Below, in pieces: positions 16,389-25,334 of a DNA stretch of 64,000 nt. The DNA comes from SKPT01 sp040905445 (lineage in GTDB: Bacteria; Planctomycetota; Phycisphaerae; Phycisphaerales; Phycisphaeraceae): the NCBI GenBank assembly GCA_040905445.1, contig JBBDRN010000035.1, forward strand, positions 1 to 64,000, given 5' to 3'. Positions within the stretch are counted from its first letter, which is position 1, and each line of letters opens with the position of its first letter. The notes beneath the pieces are model-generated. The model saw only the letters and a program-made list of their open reading frames with translations, searched no databases and was not told the origin of the DNA. Made by a program: the position numbers and the translations under genes.

Positions 16389-18254
16389 ATGACACCCAAC
16401 GGCAGCAGGACGATTCGGACCTCGCTGACGGTGATCGGCGCGGTGGCTCTCGCGCTCGCCGCCGCTCCCGCCACCCCGGCCCTCGCCCAGGAGCAGGTCG
16501 ACACCTCCGGCCGGGCCCTCGATGCCAACCCCCGCTCCGGCGCCGGCGGCATCAACGATGCCGGGCCCGTGATCGACTACCGCGCCCGCAACGACATCAT
16601 CACCGGCAACGTCGGCGGCGGCAGACACTTCCGCGGCGACATCGACTACGGCGCCCCCGGCGAGTTCCGAGGCCAGCTCGGCAGCGACGACCTCTTCCGC
16701 TGGCGCGCCGACAGCCTTCCCTCCGCCCCCAGCCAGCCCGGCGGGGCCTACCCCGGCAGCGTCTATCGCCCCTACAGCACGCCCACACGCCCCTCCATCG
16801 ACGCCGCCGGCCGCACCTCCGACCAGTGGAACTACGACCTCGGCGGCTACGGCGCCCCCGTCGACCGCCGACTCACCCCCGGCGGCCTCGGGACCTGGCG
16901 CGACGACGACCTGCTCGTCAGGCCCGACCCGACCGACGGCCGCATCCTCGAATCACCCCTCATGGGCGTCCGCACCTGGGGCCCCGACGTCGACACCTGG
17001 GAGCAGCCCCTCGACGATGACAATCTGCAACTGCCCGGCCGACCGGGTGACGATCCAGCCGACGACCCGAACATCGACGACCCTGACCAGCTCGAGGAGG
17101 ACCGCCGGCAGCAGCTCGAGGCCGAGGTCGGCTGGCGCGAGATCGAGTGGCGCCGCGGGCGGCAGTTGCGCGACGACACCCTGACCGAGGCCCGCCGCGA
17201 CACGCGGGTCAGCCCCTCGCTGATGCTTGGCGACCGCCTGCGCAGCGAGATGGGCGGCGGCTGGCGCGACGGCCCGGCCGACCCGGCCGCACGGGAAGGG
17301 CTTGAACGACTCGCTGAACGGCTCTACGGCCCGCTCGACGATCACTACCAACCTGGCGCGGATGCCTACCTGGACCTGCTCGCCGCGGTGCGCGGCCACG
17401 GATCGCGCCCGCCCCTCGCCGGGGCGGACCCCGAGGACGATCGTCCGGTGTGGGAGCGGCTCGACCCCCGCAATGACGCCGACTGGGAGCAGTGGTGGCA
17501 GGAGCACCAGGCCGAGCGCCGGCAGCGTGAGCAGCAGGTCGCCGAGCGCGAGGCGGAGGACCCGATCGCCGAGCTGATGCCGGTGGAGCGCGGCGAGATG
17601 GAGGAGGCTGAGACGCGACGCCAGCAGGTGCTGCGCGAGATCTACGGCGACGAGGCGGCCGAGCTACCCGAGTTCGGCGACGCCGAGGAGCCCGACGCAC
17701 TGACGCTCATGCTCGAGGACCTGAGCTATGACCTGCCCCGCCTCGAGACGCTCGCCGGCGACGCGGACGACCGCGTCCAGCAGCTCATGCGCGAGGGCGA
17801 GGAGGCGCTGGGCGGGGGGGAGTACTTCGCGGCCGAGGGCATCTTCCGCCAGGCCGTGCGCCACCGCCCCGACGACCCGCTCGCCCGGATGGGGCTAATC
17901 CACGCGCAGATGGGCGCGGGCATGATCCGCACCGCCGCCATGCAGTTGCGCCATGTTTTCGACGAGCATCCGGAGGTCATCGCGGCGCGCTACGAAGGCA
18001 ACCTGCTGCCCGGCGAGGAGCGGCTGCGCTGGCTCCAGGGCGAGTTGCAGCGCATGATCAGCGAAGGCGCCGACCGCCCCGAGGACGCCGCGCTGATGCT
18101 CGCTTACCTCGGTTATCAAGTCGACTCGCGCCAGCTCGTGCGCTACGGCTTGGCCCGCGCCGAGGCGATCGAACCCGAGGACGGCCTGTTCACCCTGCTG
18201 CGCCGGATCTGGATCGAGGCGGATGACGAGGGTGCCGACGAAGCGCAGGAGTGA
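16389..18254 (+). CDS. Secreted TPR protein of planctomycete type
   Basis: 621-residue exported protein. The signal peptide (IGAVALALAAAPATPALA) is followed by a segment reading GRALDANPRSGAGGIND, ARNDIITGNVGGG and DIDYGAPGEFRG, a pattern I associate with planctomycete secreted proteins. A long acidic, Gln/Arg/Glu-rich middle follows. The C-terminal 140 residues resemble tetratricopeptide repeats (EGEEALGGGEYFAAEGIFRQAVRHRPDDPLARMGLIHAQMGAG, split over two helices). The start at 16389 has an AGGGCAG site and directly precedes the signal peptide. It follows the flippase by 111 bases; whether it belongs to the polysaccharide locus is unclear. The function is unknown. Confidence 0.78.
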   Translation: MTPNGSRTIRTSLTVIGAVALALAAAPATPALAQEQVDTSGRALDANPRSGAGGINDAGPVIDYRARNDIITGNVGGGRHFRGDIDYGAPGEFRGQLGSDDLFRWRADSLPSAPSQPGGAYPGSVYRPYSTPTRPSIDAAGRTSDQWNYDLGGYGAPVDRRLTPGGLGTWRDDDLLVRPDPTDGRILESPLMGVRTWGPDVDTWEQPLDDDNLQLPGRPGDDPADDPNIDDPDQLEEDRRQQLEAEVGWREIEWRRGRQLRDDTLTEARRDTRVSPSLMLGDRLRSEMGGGWRDGPADPAAREGLERLAERLYGPLDDHYQPGADAYLDLLAAVRGHGSRPPLAGADPEDDRPVWERLDPRNDADWEQWWQEHQAERRQREQQVAEREAEDPIAELMPVERGEMEEAETRRQQVLREIYGDEAAELPEFGDAEEPDALTLMLEDLSYDLPRLETLAGDADDRVQQLMREGEEALGGGEYFAAEGIFRQAVRHRPDDPLARMGLIHAQMGAGMIRTAAMQLRHVFDEHPEVIAARYEGNLLPGEERLRWLQGELQRMISEGADRPEDAALMLAYLGYQVDSRQLVRYGLARAEAIEPEDGLFTLLRRIWIEADDEGADEAQE

Positions 18255-18323
18255 CGCACCACGCTGCGCCTTCGGGGCGCGCGTTGAGTCCAAACCTGAC
18301 GCGGCCGCCGCGCCGAGGCTTTG

Positions 18324-18400
18324 CTGTAGGGTCCGCTGTGCGGACCTTGGCTGGCGGGGCGTCATCGGGCTCGGGGAAGATCCGCACAGCGGACCTACAG
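18324..18400. repeat. GTAGGGTCCGC palindrome pair (copies 1 and 2)
   Basis: Left copy 18324-18344 and right copy 18381-18400 are inverted with one base missing, and each contains the inner palindrome GTCCGC-TGT-GCGGAC. The pair lies between the convergent TPR gene and ffh, so it could fold into a bidirectional terminator-like hairpin. Related copies lie at 49043, 49106, 49914 and 58747. Confidence 0.8.
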
Positions 18401-18461
18401 CCGATGACATCGATGGCAGATGGCAGGCGGCGGGGCTTCGCATCACGAGGGTTCTGCGGCG

Positions 18462-19973
18462 TCAGCGCCGCTTCTTCTTCCGCTGCTTGAACTTCGACTT
18501 CTGCGGCTTGGCGCCGCCCCGGGCCCGGCCTCCGCCCCCGCCGCCGCCCATCGCCGCGAGGTCCGCCCCGCCGCCCATGCCCATGAGCGCCTTGGCGCGG
18601 GAGACGGCGCCCATGCCCGAGATCTGCTTCGACATCTGGCTGACCATCTCGAAGCCCTTGACGAGCTGGCTGACGTCCTTCTGATCGGTGCCGGACCCGC
18701 GGCTGATGCGCCGCCGGCGGGAGTTGGTCAGCTCCGTGCGGTTCTGGCGCTCGTCGCGCGTCATCGACTGGATGATCGCCTCGGTGCGATGGATCTGCCG
18801 GTCGTCGAGGTTGACGTCCTTGAGCTGCTTGCCGATGCCCGGCAGCATCCCGAGCAACTGCTTCATCGAGCCCATCCGCCGCAGCGTGCGGAGCTGGCCC
18901 AGGAAGTCGTCCATCGTCATCTGGCCCCGGGCCATCTTCTCCTGCAGCGCCTGCGCCTCCTCCTCGGAGACCTGCTCCTGCGCCTTTTCGACGAGCGACA
19001 CGACATCGCCCATGCCCAGGATGCGTCCCGCGACGCGCTGCGGGTGAAACTCCTCGAGCCCGTCGAGCTTCTCGCCCGTCCCGAGGAACTTGATCGGCTT
19101 GCCGGTGACCTGCTTGACGGAGAGCGCCGCCCCGCCGCGCGTGTCCGAGTCGAACTTGGTGAGGATCACGCCATCAAGCTCGAGCTGCTCGTTGAACGCC
19201 CGGGCGCTGTTGACCGCGTCCTGCCCGGTCATGGCGTCGATGACGAGGAAGATGTGATGGGGCGGGACGGCCGCGTTGACCTGCCGCAGCTCGTTCATCA
19301 GCTCGTCGTTGATGTGCAGCCGCCCCGCCGTGTCGAGGATGAGCACGTCCATACCCTGGCTCTGGGCGCTTTTGAAGGCATTGGCGCAGACCTTGACGGC
19401 CGCACCGACGGCCTTGCCATATTCCGCGACCTTGTCCGGCTCGCCGTGGAACGCGACGCTGCCCGACCCGGTGGTCTCGTCCTGGGCCTGCTGGGCGACG
19501 ACCTGGAGCTGATGCACGGCCGCGGGGCGCTGCAGGTCGGCCGCGGCGAGCATCGTGCGCTTGCCCTTTTTCTTGAGGTAGGCCGCGAGCTTCCCGCACG
19601 TCGTCGTCTTCCCCGAGCCTTGCAGCCCCGCCATCATGATGACGGTCGGCCCGGGCTGGACGTACATGATCGGCGGCTGCTCGTCGCCGCCATACGCCGC
19701 GTCCGGCTCGCCGCCGAGCAGGCGCACGAGCTCATCGTGCACGATCTTGATCATCTGCTGCCCGGGCTTGACCGCTTCGAGCACCTCCTGGCCCAGCGCC
19801 TGATCCAGCACCGCGTCGCAGAACTGCTCGACGACCTCGTAATGCACGTCCGCCTCGAGCAGGGCGGTGCGCACTTCATCCAGGGCATCGCGGACGTTGG
19901 CCTCGCTGATGCGCCCCTGGCCGGAGAGCTTGCGCAGGGCGCCTTCAAATTTGTCGGAGAGGGACGAGAACAT
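18462..19973 (-). CDS. ffh: Signal recognition particle protein Ffh
   Basis: 503-residue SRP54 homologue. It binds signal peptides of nascent chains and 4.5S RNA and docks with FtsY at the membrane. The N domain is followed by the G domain with P-loop GLQGSGKTTTCGKLA near residues 113-127, DTAGRLHINDELM near 212 and TKFDSDTRGG. The M domain ends with a Gly/Met-rich tail (ALMGMGGGADLAAMGGGGGGG) and a very basic Lys/Arg C terminus that may aid RNA binding. The start at 19973 has an AGGAG site. Upstream open sequence does not resemble Ffh. Confidence 0.97.
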   Translation of the reverse strand: MFSSLSDKFEGALRKLSGQGRISEANVRDALDEVRTALLEADVHYEVVEQFCDAVLDQALGQEVLEAVKPGQQMIKIVHDELVRLLGGEPDAAYGGDEQPPIMYVQPGPTVIMMAGLQGSGKTTTCGKLAAYLKKKGKRTMLAAADLQRPAAVHQLQVVAQQAQDETTGSGSVAFHGEPDKVAEYGKAVGAAVKVCANAFKSAQSQGMDVLILDTAGRLHINDELMNELRQVNAAVPPHHIFLVIDAMTGQDAVNSARAFNEQLELDGVILTKFDSDTRGGAALSVKQVTGKPIKFLGTGEKLDGLEEFHPQRVAGRILGMGDVVSLVEKAQEQVSEEEAQALQEKMARGQMTMDDFLGQLRTLRRMGSMKQLLGMLPGIGKQLKDVNLDDRQIHRTEAIIQSMTRDERQNRTELTNSRRRRISRGSGTDQKDVSQLVKGFEMVSQMSKQISGMGAVSRAKALMGMGGGADLAAMGGGGGGGRARGGAKPQKSKFKQRKKKRR

Positions 19974-20438
19974 CGTGGCTCCTGGTGCGGTGAGAATGAG
20001 CGATTTTAGGGGATCGCCGTGATGCTTGCGGCACAGGCTACCGATCGAAATCCGACGAAATCCGACGAACGCCCGTTCTGAGCCCCGCCCCATCCCCCGC
20101 CACACTCCCGCCGCACCCCCGGGGCGTAACCCCTGCTCCCACCTCGGGTCCTTCCCCACGCGTGGGAGCATCCTCATCGCGTCATCGACACCGGCACGCT
20201 GTTTGCAACATCACACCAACGCCCGGGGGACCGAGGCATGGCCGCCGCGGTTGGACGACTTCCAGGGAAAGGGGAACCCGCACCCGCTTTGGAGCGTAGA
20301 AATGGACGTCGTTAACCCCGCCCACACGGCGCACTGCAAGCACCCACGCCTTCCGCCAAGCAGCCAAGCACCCAACCCGACCTGCCTTACACCCGCGGCA
20401 GCCAGACCCGCCAAGCCCCAAGCACACGCGAGCACGCC
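19974..20438. other. Intergenic region between ffh and the sigma factor
   Basis: 465 bases between divergent genes with no supported coding sequence. It holds a short tandem repeat of AATCCGACGA around 20047-20067 and must carry both promoters; no convincing consensus was seen. Confidence 0.5.
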
Positions 20439-21437
20439 ATGACGCAGCACATGACACAGTCTCACTCACCCCTCGAGCAGGCCCGCCGCCACCAGCGCGT
20501 CAAGCAGGCCAAGTCCAAGCGTCCGCTGAGTCTGCGCGACCAAGGCACGCTTAAAAGACTGCTCGAGGACAAGTATGACTATATCCACAACGAGCTCTTT
20601 GACCAGCCTCGCGCCGACGCGGAGCGCCAGATCTTCGACGAGGCGCCGCCCATCCAGAAACCGGACACGAGCTGGTACCACCCGGTGATGGACAACCTCA
20701 CCGAGGTGCGGACGCAGAAGAACGTCGGCACGGTCCTGCTGACCGCCAAGGAGGAGCAGGCGCTCTTCCTGCAGTTCAATTACTGCCGACACCGGGTGCA
20801 GCACGGCCGGGACACCCTCAAGGCCCAGGATCCGGTCGACCCGGACCAGGCCCGTGAGACGCTCGGCTGGCACGCCCGGGCCGAGGCTTACCGCGACCAG
20901 ATCGCCCAGACCAACCTGGCACTGGTTCTCGCCATGGCCAAGCGGACGCGGATGAGCGAGGTGGACTTCGCCGACCTGGTCAGCGAGGGGAACATGGCCC
21001 TGCTGCGTGCCGTCGATAAGTTCGACGTGGCGCGGGGGTTCAAGTTCTCGACGTACGCCTGCCGGGCGATCCTCAAGGCGTTTTCCCGCAGCGGCGTCAA
21101 GCTCAGCAAGTATCGCCAGATGTTCCCGACGGACTTCGACCCCAAGCTCGAGAAGTCCAACTACATGGAGCAGAAGCGCGACGAGCACGAGGACGACTGC
21201 GTGGACGAGCTGCGACGGATCATCCACCAGAACCGGGCCGACCTGTCTGACATCGAGCAGGAGGTCATCCAGCACCGGTTCGCGATCAACAAGGCCAAGG
21301 ACCAGCCCGAGCCCAACCCGCTGACGCTCGAGCAGGTCGGCCGGATCATCGGTGTGACGAAGGAGCGCGTCCGGCAGATCCAGAACAAGGCGCTGGAGAA
21401 GATCCGCCACACCCTCGAAGCGGACTACCTCCAGTAA
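20439..21437 (+). CDS. RNA polymerase sigma-70 family factor
   Basis: 332-residue sigma factor. Region 2 is complete: NLALVLAMAKRTR, then FADLVSEGNMALLRAVDKFDVARGFKFSTYACRAILKAFSR, the core-binding and -10 recognition helices. Region 4 is at the end with TLEQVGRIIGVTKERVRQIQNKALEKIR. A region 1.2-like segment (TAKEEQALFLQFNYCRHRV) precedes region 2, but no region 1.1 is seen and region 3 is diverged. It is too long for an ECF factor and shorter than a typical RpoD, so it is probably an alternative or stress sigma. Starts at 20439 and 20451 are both possible. A terminator follows. Confidence 0.9.
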   Translation: MTQHMTQSHSPLEQARRHQRVKQAKSKRPLSLRDQGTLKRLLEDKYDYIHNELFDQPRADAERQIFDEAPPIQKPDTSWYHPVMDNLTEVRTQKNVGTVLLTAKEEQALFLQFNYCRHRVQHGRDTLKAQDPVDPDQARETLGWHARAEAYRDQIAQTNLALVLAMAKRTRMSEVDFADLVSEGNMALLRAVDKFDVARGFKFSTYACRAILKAFSRSGVKLSKYRQMFPTDFDPKLEKSNYMEQKRDEHEDDCVDELRRIIHQNRADLSDIEQEVIQHRFAINKAKDQPEPNPLTLEQVGRIIGVTKERVRQIQNKALEKIRHTLEADYLQ

Positions 21438-21512
21438 TCGGCCACCCCCTGCCGCTCCGTCCCTTGAGGGAGGGGCCAGCGCCCGCCACCCCCAATCTTC
21501 CGCCCCCCTCCG

Positions 21513-21549
21513 ACGGCCGCAGGTGTAACGCCTGCGGCCGTTTCATTTC
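21513..21549 (+). terminator. Rho-independent terminator after the sigma factor
   Basis: A perfect 11-bp stem (21513-21523 with 21531-21541) encloses a seven-base loop and is followed by TTCATTT. Confidence 0.75.
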
Positions 21550-21714
21550 CGATTTACAACCCCCGCCGTCCACGGCCGCAAGCCCCGGCCGAGGCCTCCC
21601 CACGGGCCCCCTGCGGCCCATCCGCCTCGGCTCTGCGCGGGCGTGGCGCGGGCCCGGCTCCTCGGGCCCGGAAAGGGGTGCGGCGGGGGGTGGGGGATTT
21701 GCCCACGAAACCTC

Positions 21715-21748
21715 TTGACCCCTGCCCCAGCGTCCGGTAACTTACCGG
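21715..21748 (+). promoter_or_regulatory. Sigma-70-type promoter overlapping a palindromic operator
   Basis: TTGACC (21715-21720), a 17-base spacer and TAACTT (21738-21743) match a housekeeping promoter. The -10 box lies inside a perfect palindrome, CCGGTAA-C-TTACCGG (21734-21748). The gene's ATG is at 21756, so the transcript leader would be only a few bases and no ribosome site is seen. Confidence 0.6.
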
Positions 21749-21755
21749 GTGAGAC

Positions 21756-22826
21756 ATGGGGACTATTCCTAACATCCTGTGCGCAGCCTGTTTGCTGGCC
21801 ATCACCGCCGGCCCCGCCGCCCTCGCCCAGAGCCCCGGCGAGCCCGGGCAACTGCCCCCCGCGGACGCCCGCACGCAGCCGCCTGACCACCACGCCGAGC
21901 TGGCCGAGCACTTCCCCGGCCCGCTGCGGGCGTACGTCTCCCAGCACTTCGTCGTGCTCCACGACGCCGCCCCGGAGCAGGCCAAGGTCCGCGTCGCCCT
22001 GCTCGAAACCACCCGCCGCGCCTTCCACGCGAGCTTCGAGCGGCTGGGGCTGGAGCTGAAGCCGCCAGATCGGCGGCTCGTCGCGCTGCTGTTCACCGAT
22101 CGCGACAGCTACGGCCGCTACGCCCGGCAGGTCGACGGCACGGACATGACGTGGACGACGGGCTACTACTCGGGGCGGACCAACCGCACCGTGCTGGTCG
22201 ACGAGCGCCTGGCCCTTCCGCCCGACCCGGAGGCGCCCGCGGCCGACCCGGACTTGGCCCGCCACGCCGAGCAGGCCGAGCAGATCGTCCTCGGGTCCCT
22301 GGATCCGTCGGCGTTCGACGGGCCGTGGCGGGGCCTGGCGAGCACGACCCACGAGGCCGCCCACCAGCTCGCCTACAACACGGGCGTGCAGAAGCGGGGC
22401 GTGATGTACCCGCTGTGGGTTTCCGAGGGCCTGGCGACCACGTTCGAGACCGAGAACCCCAGCCAGCCGTTCGGGCCGGGCCAGATCAACGTCCGCCGCC
22501 AGCGCGACCTTTTCCTCGCCTTGGACGAGGACCGCCTCCTGCCGCTGCACCGGTTCGTCGTCGGCGTGCGGATCCACACCGACCGGCCGCGGCTGGCCTC
22601 CGCCCTCTACGCCCAGGCGTGGAGCCTGTTCCACTTCCTCTACCTCGAGCGCCCCGAGCAGTTGGCCGGCTACCTGGCCACCGCCGCCGAGCTGCGCCCC
22701 GGCCGGCGGCCCGAGCCGCAGCGACGCCAGGAGTTCATCGACGCGTTCGGCCCGCTCGAGGAGGTCGAACGCGACTGGCTCGCGCACGTCCAGGCCCAGC
22801 GCGACGCCGCCGACGACGTGAAGTAG
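21756..22826 (+). CDS. Putative secreted zinc metallopeptidase (DUF1570-like)
   Basis: 356-residue exported protein. A short N-terminal signal (ILCAACLLAITAGPAALAQ) precedes a domain resembling DUF1570, common in planctomycetes. The zinc-binding motif HEAAH occurs in LASTTHEAAHQLAYNTG, and a downstream Glu lies in PLWVSEGLATTFE, matching the HExxH plus Glu ligand arrangement of gluzincin-like peptidases. YYSGRTNRTVLVDE and RDSYGRYARQ are other family-like pieces. No anchor or repeat is seen. It probably cleaves or processes proteins outside the cytoplasm; the substrate is unknown. A strong promoter with an operator lies directly upstream. Confidence 0.82.
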   Translation: MGTIPNILCAACLLAITAGPAALAQSPGEPGQLPPADARTQPPDHHAELAEHFPGPLRAYVSQHFVVLHDAAPEQAKVRVALLETTRRAFHASFERLGLELKPPDRRLVALLFTDRDSYGRYARQVDGTDMTWTTGYYSGRTNRTVLVDERLALPPDPEAPAADPDLARHAEQAEQIVLGSLDPSAFDGPWRGLASTTHEAAHQLAYNTGVQKRGVMYPLWVSEGLATTFETENPSQPFGPGQINVRRQRDLFLALDEDRLLPLHRFVVGVRIHTDRPRLASALYAQAWSLFHFLYLERPEQLAGYLATAAELRPGRRPEPQRRQEFIDAFGPLEEVERDWLAHVQAQRDAADDVK

Positions 22827-22882
22827 CCGCGAAGGCGTGAAGGAAGGCCGAAGGAAGCTCCACCGCGGCGGCGCCCTCGTGG

Positions 22883-24400
22883 CTATCCGCGTGCCGGGCC
22901 CGCGTCGACGCGGCAGACGTCGCCCACGTAGTGCAGGCGGATCTCGTTGGTCACGCCGGCCGTGCCGAGCGGCTCGCCCATCGCGAGCACGACGGGTTCG
23001 CCCGGCTGTGCCCAGCCGCGCTCCTGCAGCAGCGCGTCGACCCGCCCGAGCAGCGCCTCGGTGTCCTTCGGCCGATCCATATGCACCGGGCGTACACCGA
23101 AGCCCAGGCTCATCTGCCGCAGCGCCGCCTCGTTGGAGCTCAGGGCGATGATCGGGATCGTCAGCCGATTCTGCGACAGGTACCGCGCCCCGCCGCCCAG
23201 CTCCGACCAGATCACGACGTACCGCGCATCGAGGTCATGCACGACCACCGCCACGCCGTGCGCGAGCGCGGCCGTGCGGTAGCGGCTGGCCTGATGCTTG
23301 CGGGGCGGGCGCTGCGCGTGATCGCGGCGCGAGGCGACGTAGCGCTCCGCCGTCGCCGCGGTGCGCGCCATCGTTCGCACCGCCTGCTCGACGTGCTTGC
23401 CCACCGCCGTCTCGCCGCTGAGCATCACGCAGTCGGCACCGTCGAAGATGGCGTTGGCAACGTCGCTGACCTCGGCGCGCGTGGGCGTGGCGTGCTCGAT
23501 CATGCTCTGGAGCATCTGCGTGGCGATGATGACCGGCTTGCCATAGTCGTGGGCGACTTCGAGGATCCGCCGCTGGATGATCGGCACCTCCGCCAGGTCC
23601 ATCTCGACGCCAAGATCACCCCGCGCGACCATGATGCCGTCGGCCGCATGGCAGATCGCCTCAATGTCCTGCAACGCCTGCGGCTTCTCGATCTTCGCGA
23701 TGATGGGCAGCGGCCTCGCCGTGTCGGCCGCCAGCAGCGCCCGCAGTTGCTCGACGTCCTCGCGCTTGCGCACGAAGCTCAGCGCCAGGAAGTCCAGCTC
23801 GTTTTCAATCGCCCACGCCACGCACTGGCGGTCCCACGGCGTCAGCGACGGCGCGGCGATCGGCGTGTCGGGCAGGTTGATGCCCTTCCTGTCGCTCAGC
23901 GGCCCGCCGTGGATCACCTGGCACACCAGCCGCGCCGCGCCCGTCTCGTCCGTCACGCGCTCGACCGCCAGGCTGCGGATCTGCCCATCGTCGATCAGCA
24001 CGCGGTGGCCCGGCTGCACCTCGCGCACCAGGGCCGGGTAGGTGCTCGGCACGATGACCGCGCCGCGGCGCGTGTCGCGCTCGACGAGCCCGTCCTGCTC
24101 GACGAATTCCAGGCGGTCGCCCGGCACGAGCTCGATCGGCCCGTCCTTGACCTGCTGGACGCGGATCTTGGGCCCGCACAGGTCCCCGAGCACGCCCACC
24201 GCCACGCCCGCGCTGCGCGACGCCGCCCGGGCGACGTCCAGGCTCTGCTTGAAAGCGTCGAACGTCCCGTGCGAAAAGTTGATGCGCACCACGCGCACGC
24301 CTGCGTGGATCAGCCGCGTCAGCGTATCGACATCGCAGCACGACGGCCCCATCGTGGCGATGATCTTCGTAAGGATGAACGGCTCGCGCGCGTCTACCAC
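22883..24400 (-). CDS. pyk: Pyruvate kinase
   Basis: 505-residue glycolytic enzyme that makes pyruvate and ATP from phosphoenolpyruvate and ADP. The TIM barrel begins TKIIATMGPSC, with VRINFSHGT, LGDLCGPKIRV, the metal and substrate region IMVARGDLGVEMD, and IIATQMLQSM. NAIFDGADCVMLSGETAVGKHVEQAV and the C-terminal allosteric domain follow. The B domain is present. No upstream ATG fits, so the GTG at 24400 is taken as start; it puts the family start one short helix away. Open sequence further upstream is the lipoprotein gene in another frame. It lies 44 bases after that gene. Confidence 0.95.
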   Translation of the reverse strand: MVDAREPFILTKIIATMGPSCCDVDTLTRLIHAGVRVVRINFSHGTFDAFKQSLDVARAASRSAGVAVGVLGDLCGPKIRVQQVKDGPIELVPGDRLEFVEQDGLVERDTRRGAVIVPSTYPALVREVQPGHRVLIDDGQIRSLAVERVTDETGAARLVCQVIHGGPLSDRKGINLPDTPIAAPSLTPWDRQCVAWAIENELDFLALSFVRKREDVEQLRALLAADTARPLPIIAKIEKPQALQDIEAICHAADGIMVARGDLGVEMDLAEVPIIQRRILEVAHDYGKPVIIATQMLQSMIEHATPTRAEVSDVANAIFDGADCVMLSGETAVGKHVEQAVRTMARTAATAERYVASRRDHAQRPPRKHQASRYRTAALAHGVAVVVHDLDARYVVIWSELGGGARYLSQNRLTIPIIALSSNEAALRQMSLGFGVRPVHMDRPKDTEALLGRVDALLQERGWAQPGEPVVLAMGEPLGTAGVTNEIRLHYVGDVCRVDAGPARG

Positions 24401-24444
24401 GCGGGCGATTCTATCGTCGCTTGTCGAATGATGCGCGGCCTGGC

Positions 24445-24951
24445 TCACTCGTCGTCGCCGGGAAACGACTCGCCTTCCACGGAGTAGACGCCCGAATGAA
24501 GCGTCGCCGCCCGCGTCTTCTCGATCACCGCCGCGGCGAACGGATGCGCCATCGCCTGCGTCACCGCCTCGTCGGCGGCGGGGCGGTTGACGCGGCCGTT
24601 GACGTTCAGCACATCGCCGACACGATCGACGCTGTCGATGTACGCCCAGTGCCCGCCGGTGGGCACCTCGCCGACGGCCACGACGATGACGTCCTGGGTC
24701 TCGAAGTCGACGTCCAGGTCGGCAAGGGCGTCGGATCCGAGCACATCCTGCTCGTCCTCGGCGCGGATCCAGAGCACGGCGGTGCGCTGCAGCGCCGGGT
24801 CGTCGCCGTGAATCTGCTCGACGATCCGGACGGGTTGAGCGCGCTGGGGCGCGGGGCCGGCGGCCTGCGGGCTGGGGCCGTCCGACTCGCAGCCGAACAG
24901 GAGGGTGATGGCGAGCAGGGGCATCAACACGTGGGGCACGCAGTTGCGCAT
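24445..24951 (-). CDS. Lipoprotein with PrcB-like C-terminal domain
   Basis: 168-residue lipoprotein. The signal peptide ends at LLFGC, with the Cys as lipidation site. After a short Pro/Ala/Gln linker comes a compact domain containing DVIVVAVGEVPTGGHWAYIDSVDRVGDVLNV and HPFAAAVIEKT. It resembles the PrcB C-terminal domain, found in proteins that assist or inhibit proteases such as Treponema dentilisin. The start at 24951 has a GGAG site; a start at 25032 would place an unlikely tail before the signal peptide. It precedes pyk on the same strand, but a functional link is not obvious. The domain assignment is by motif only. Confidence 0.72.
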   Translation of the reverse strand: MRNCVPHVLMPLLAITLLFGCESDGPSPQAAGPAPQRAQPVRIVEQIHGDDPALQRTAVLWIRAEDEQDVLGSDALADLDVDFETQDVIVVAVGEVPTGGHWAYIDSVDRVGDVLNVNGRVNRPAADEAVTQAMAHPFAAAVIEKTRAATLHSGVYSVEGESFPGDDE

Positions 24952-25334
24952 GGTGGTCGCTCCGTGGCTTGAGTCTGAGGCGGGATTGACGCCCCGCGGG
25001 GCGCCTGGGCCGGTCGCAGCAATATAACGCATCGTCTGGCCGTGTCACGCGGGCGTGAGCGGGCGATGGACGCACGAGGGCGAGCTTGCGGCCGCTCACC
25101 GGCATGGCTCGGGGTCCATCCTACCCCGGGCCGGGCATGACTCGCAGGGTTTAACAGTCCGGAACCCCTGTCGGGAGCCTGCGTTGGCTGCGCCTATGGT
25201 GACGGTGTCGTTTGGCCCAAAAGTGATCGACGGGCACAGGATGGTCCCGGCGAACGTCTGCAAGGAAACGGCAACCGCGTGCGTTGCCTCGCCGGCCCAA
25301 CCGCCGACCGCAGGCCAAAGGAGGAGTCGTGACC
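24952..25334. other. Divergent intergenic region, lipoprotein gene to PRC-barrel gene
   Basis: 383 bases without a supported gene. The last bases hold the AAAGGAGGAG ribosome site of the PRC-barrel gene (about 25317-25325). No clear promoter was recognised. Confidence 0.5.

Larger units (their letters stand above)
21438..21755. other. Intergenic region with terminator and promoter
   Basis: 318 bases holding the terminator at 21513-21549 and the promoter-operator candidate at 21715-21748. The rest is GC-rich and shows no gene. Confidence 0.6.

Noticed and set aside
24401..25105. N-terminal extension of pyruvate kinase
   Set aside because: Arg/Pro-rich sequence unlike the family; the region is the lipoprotein gene in another frame.
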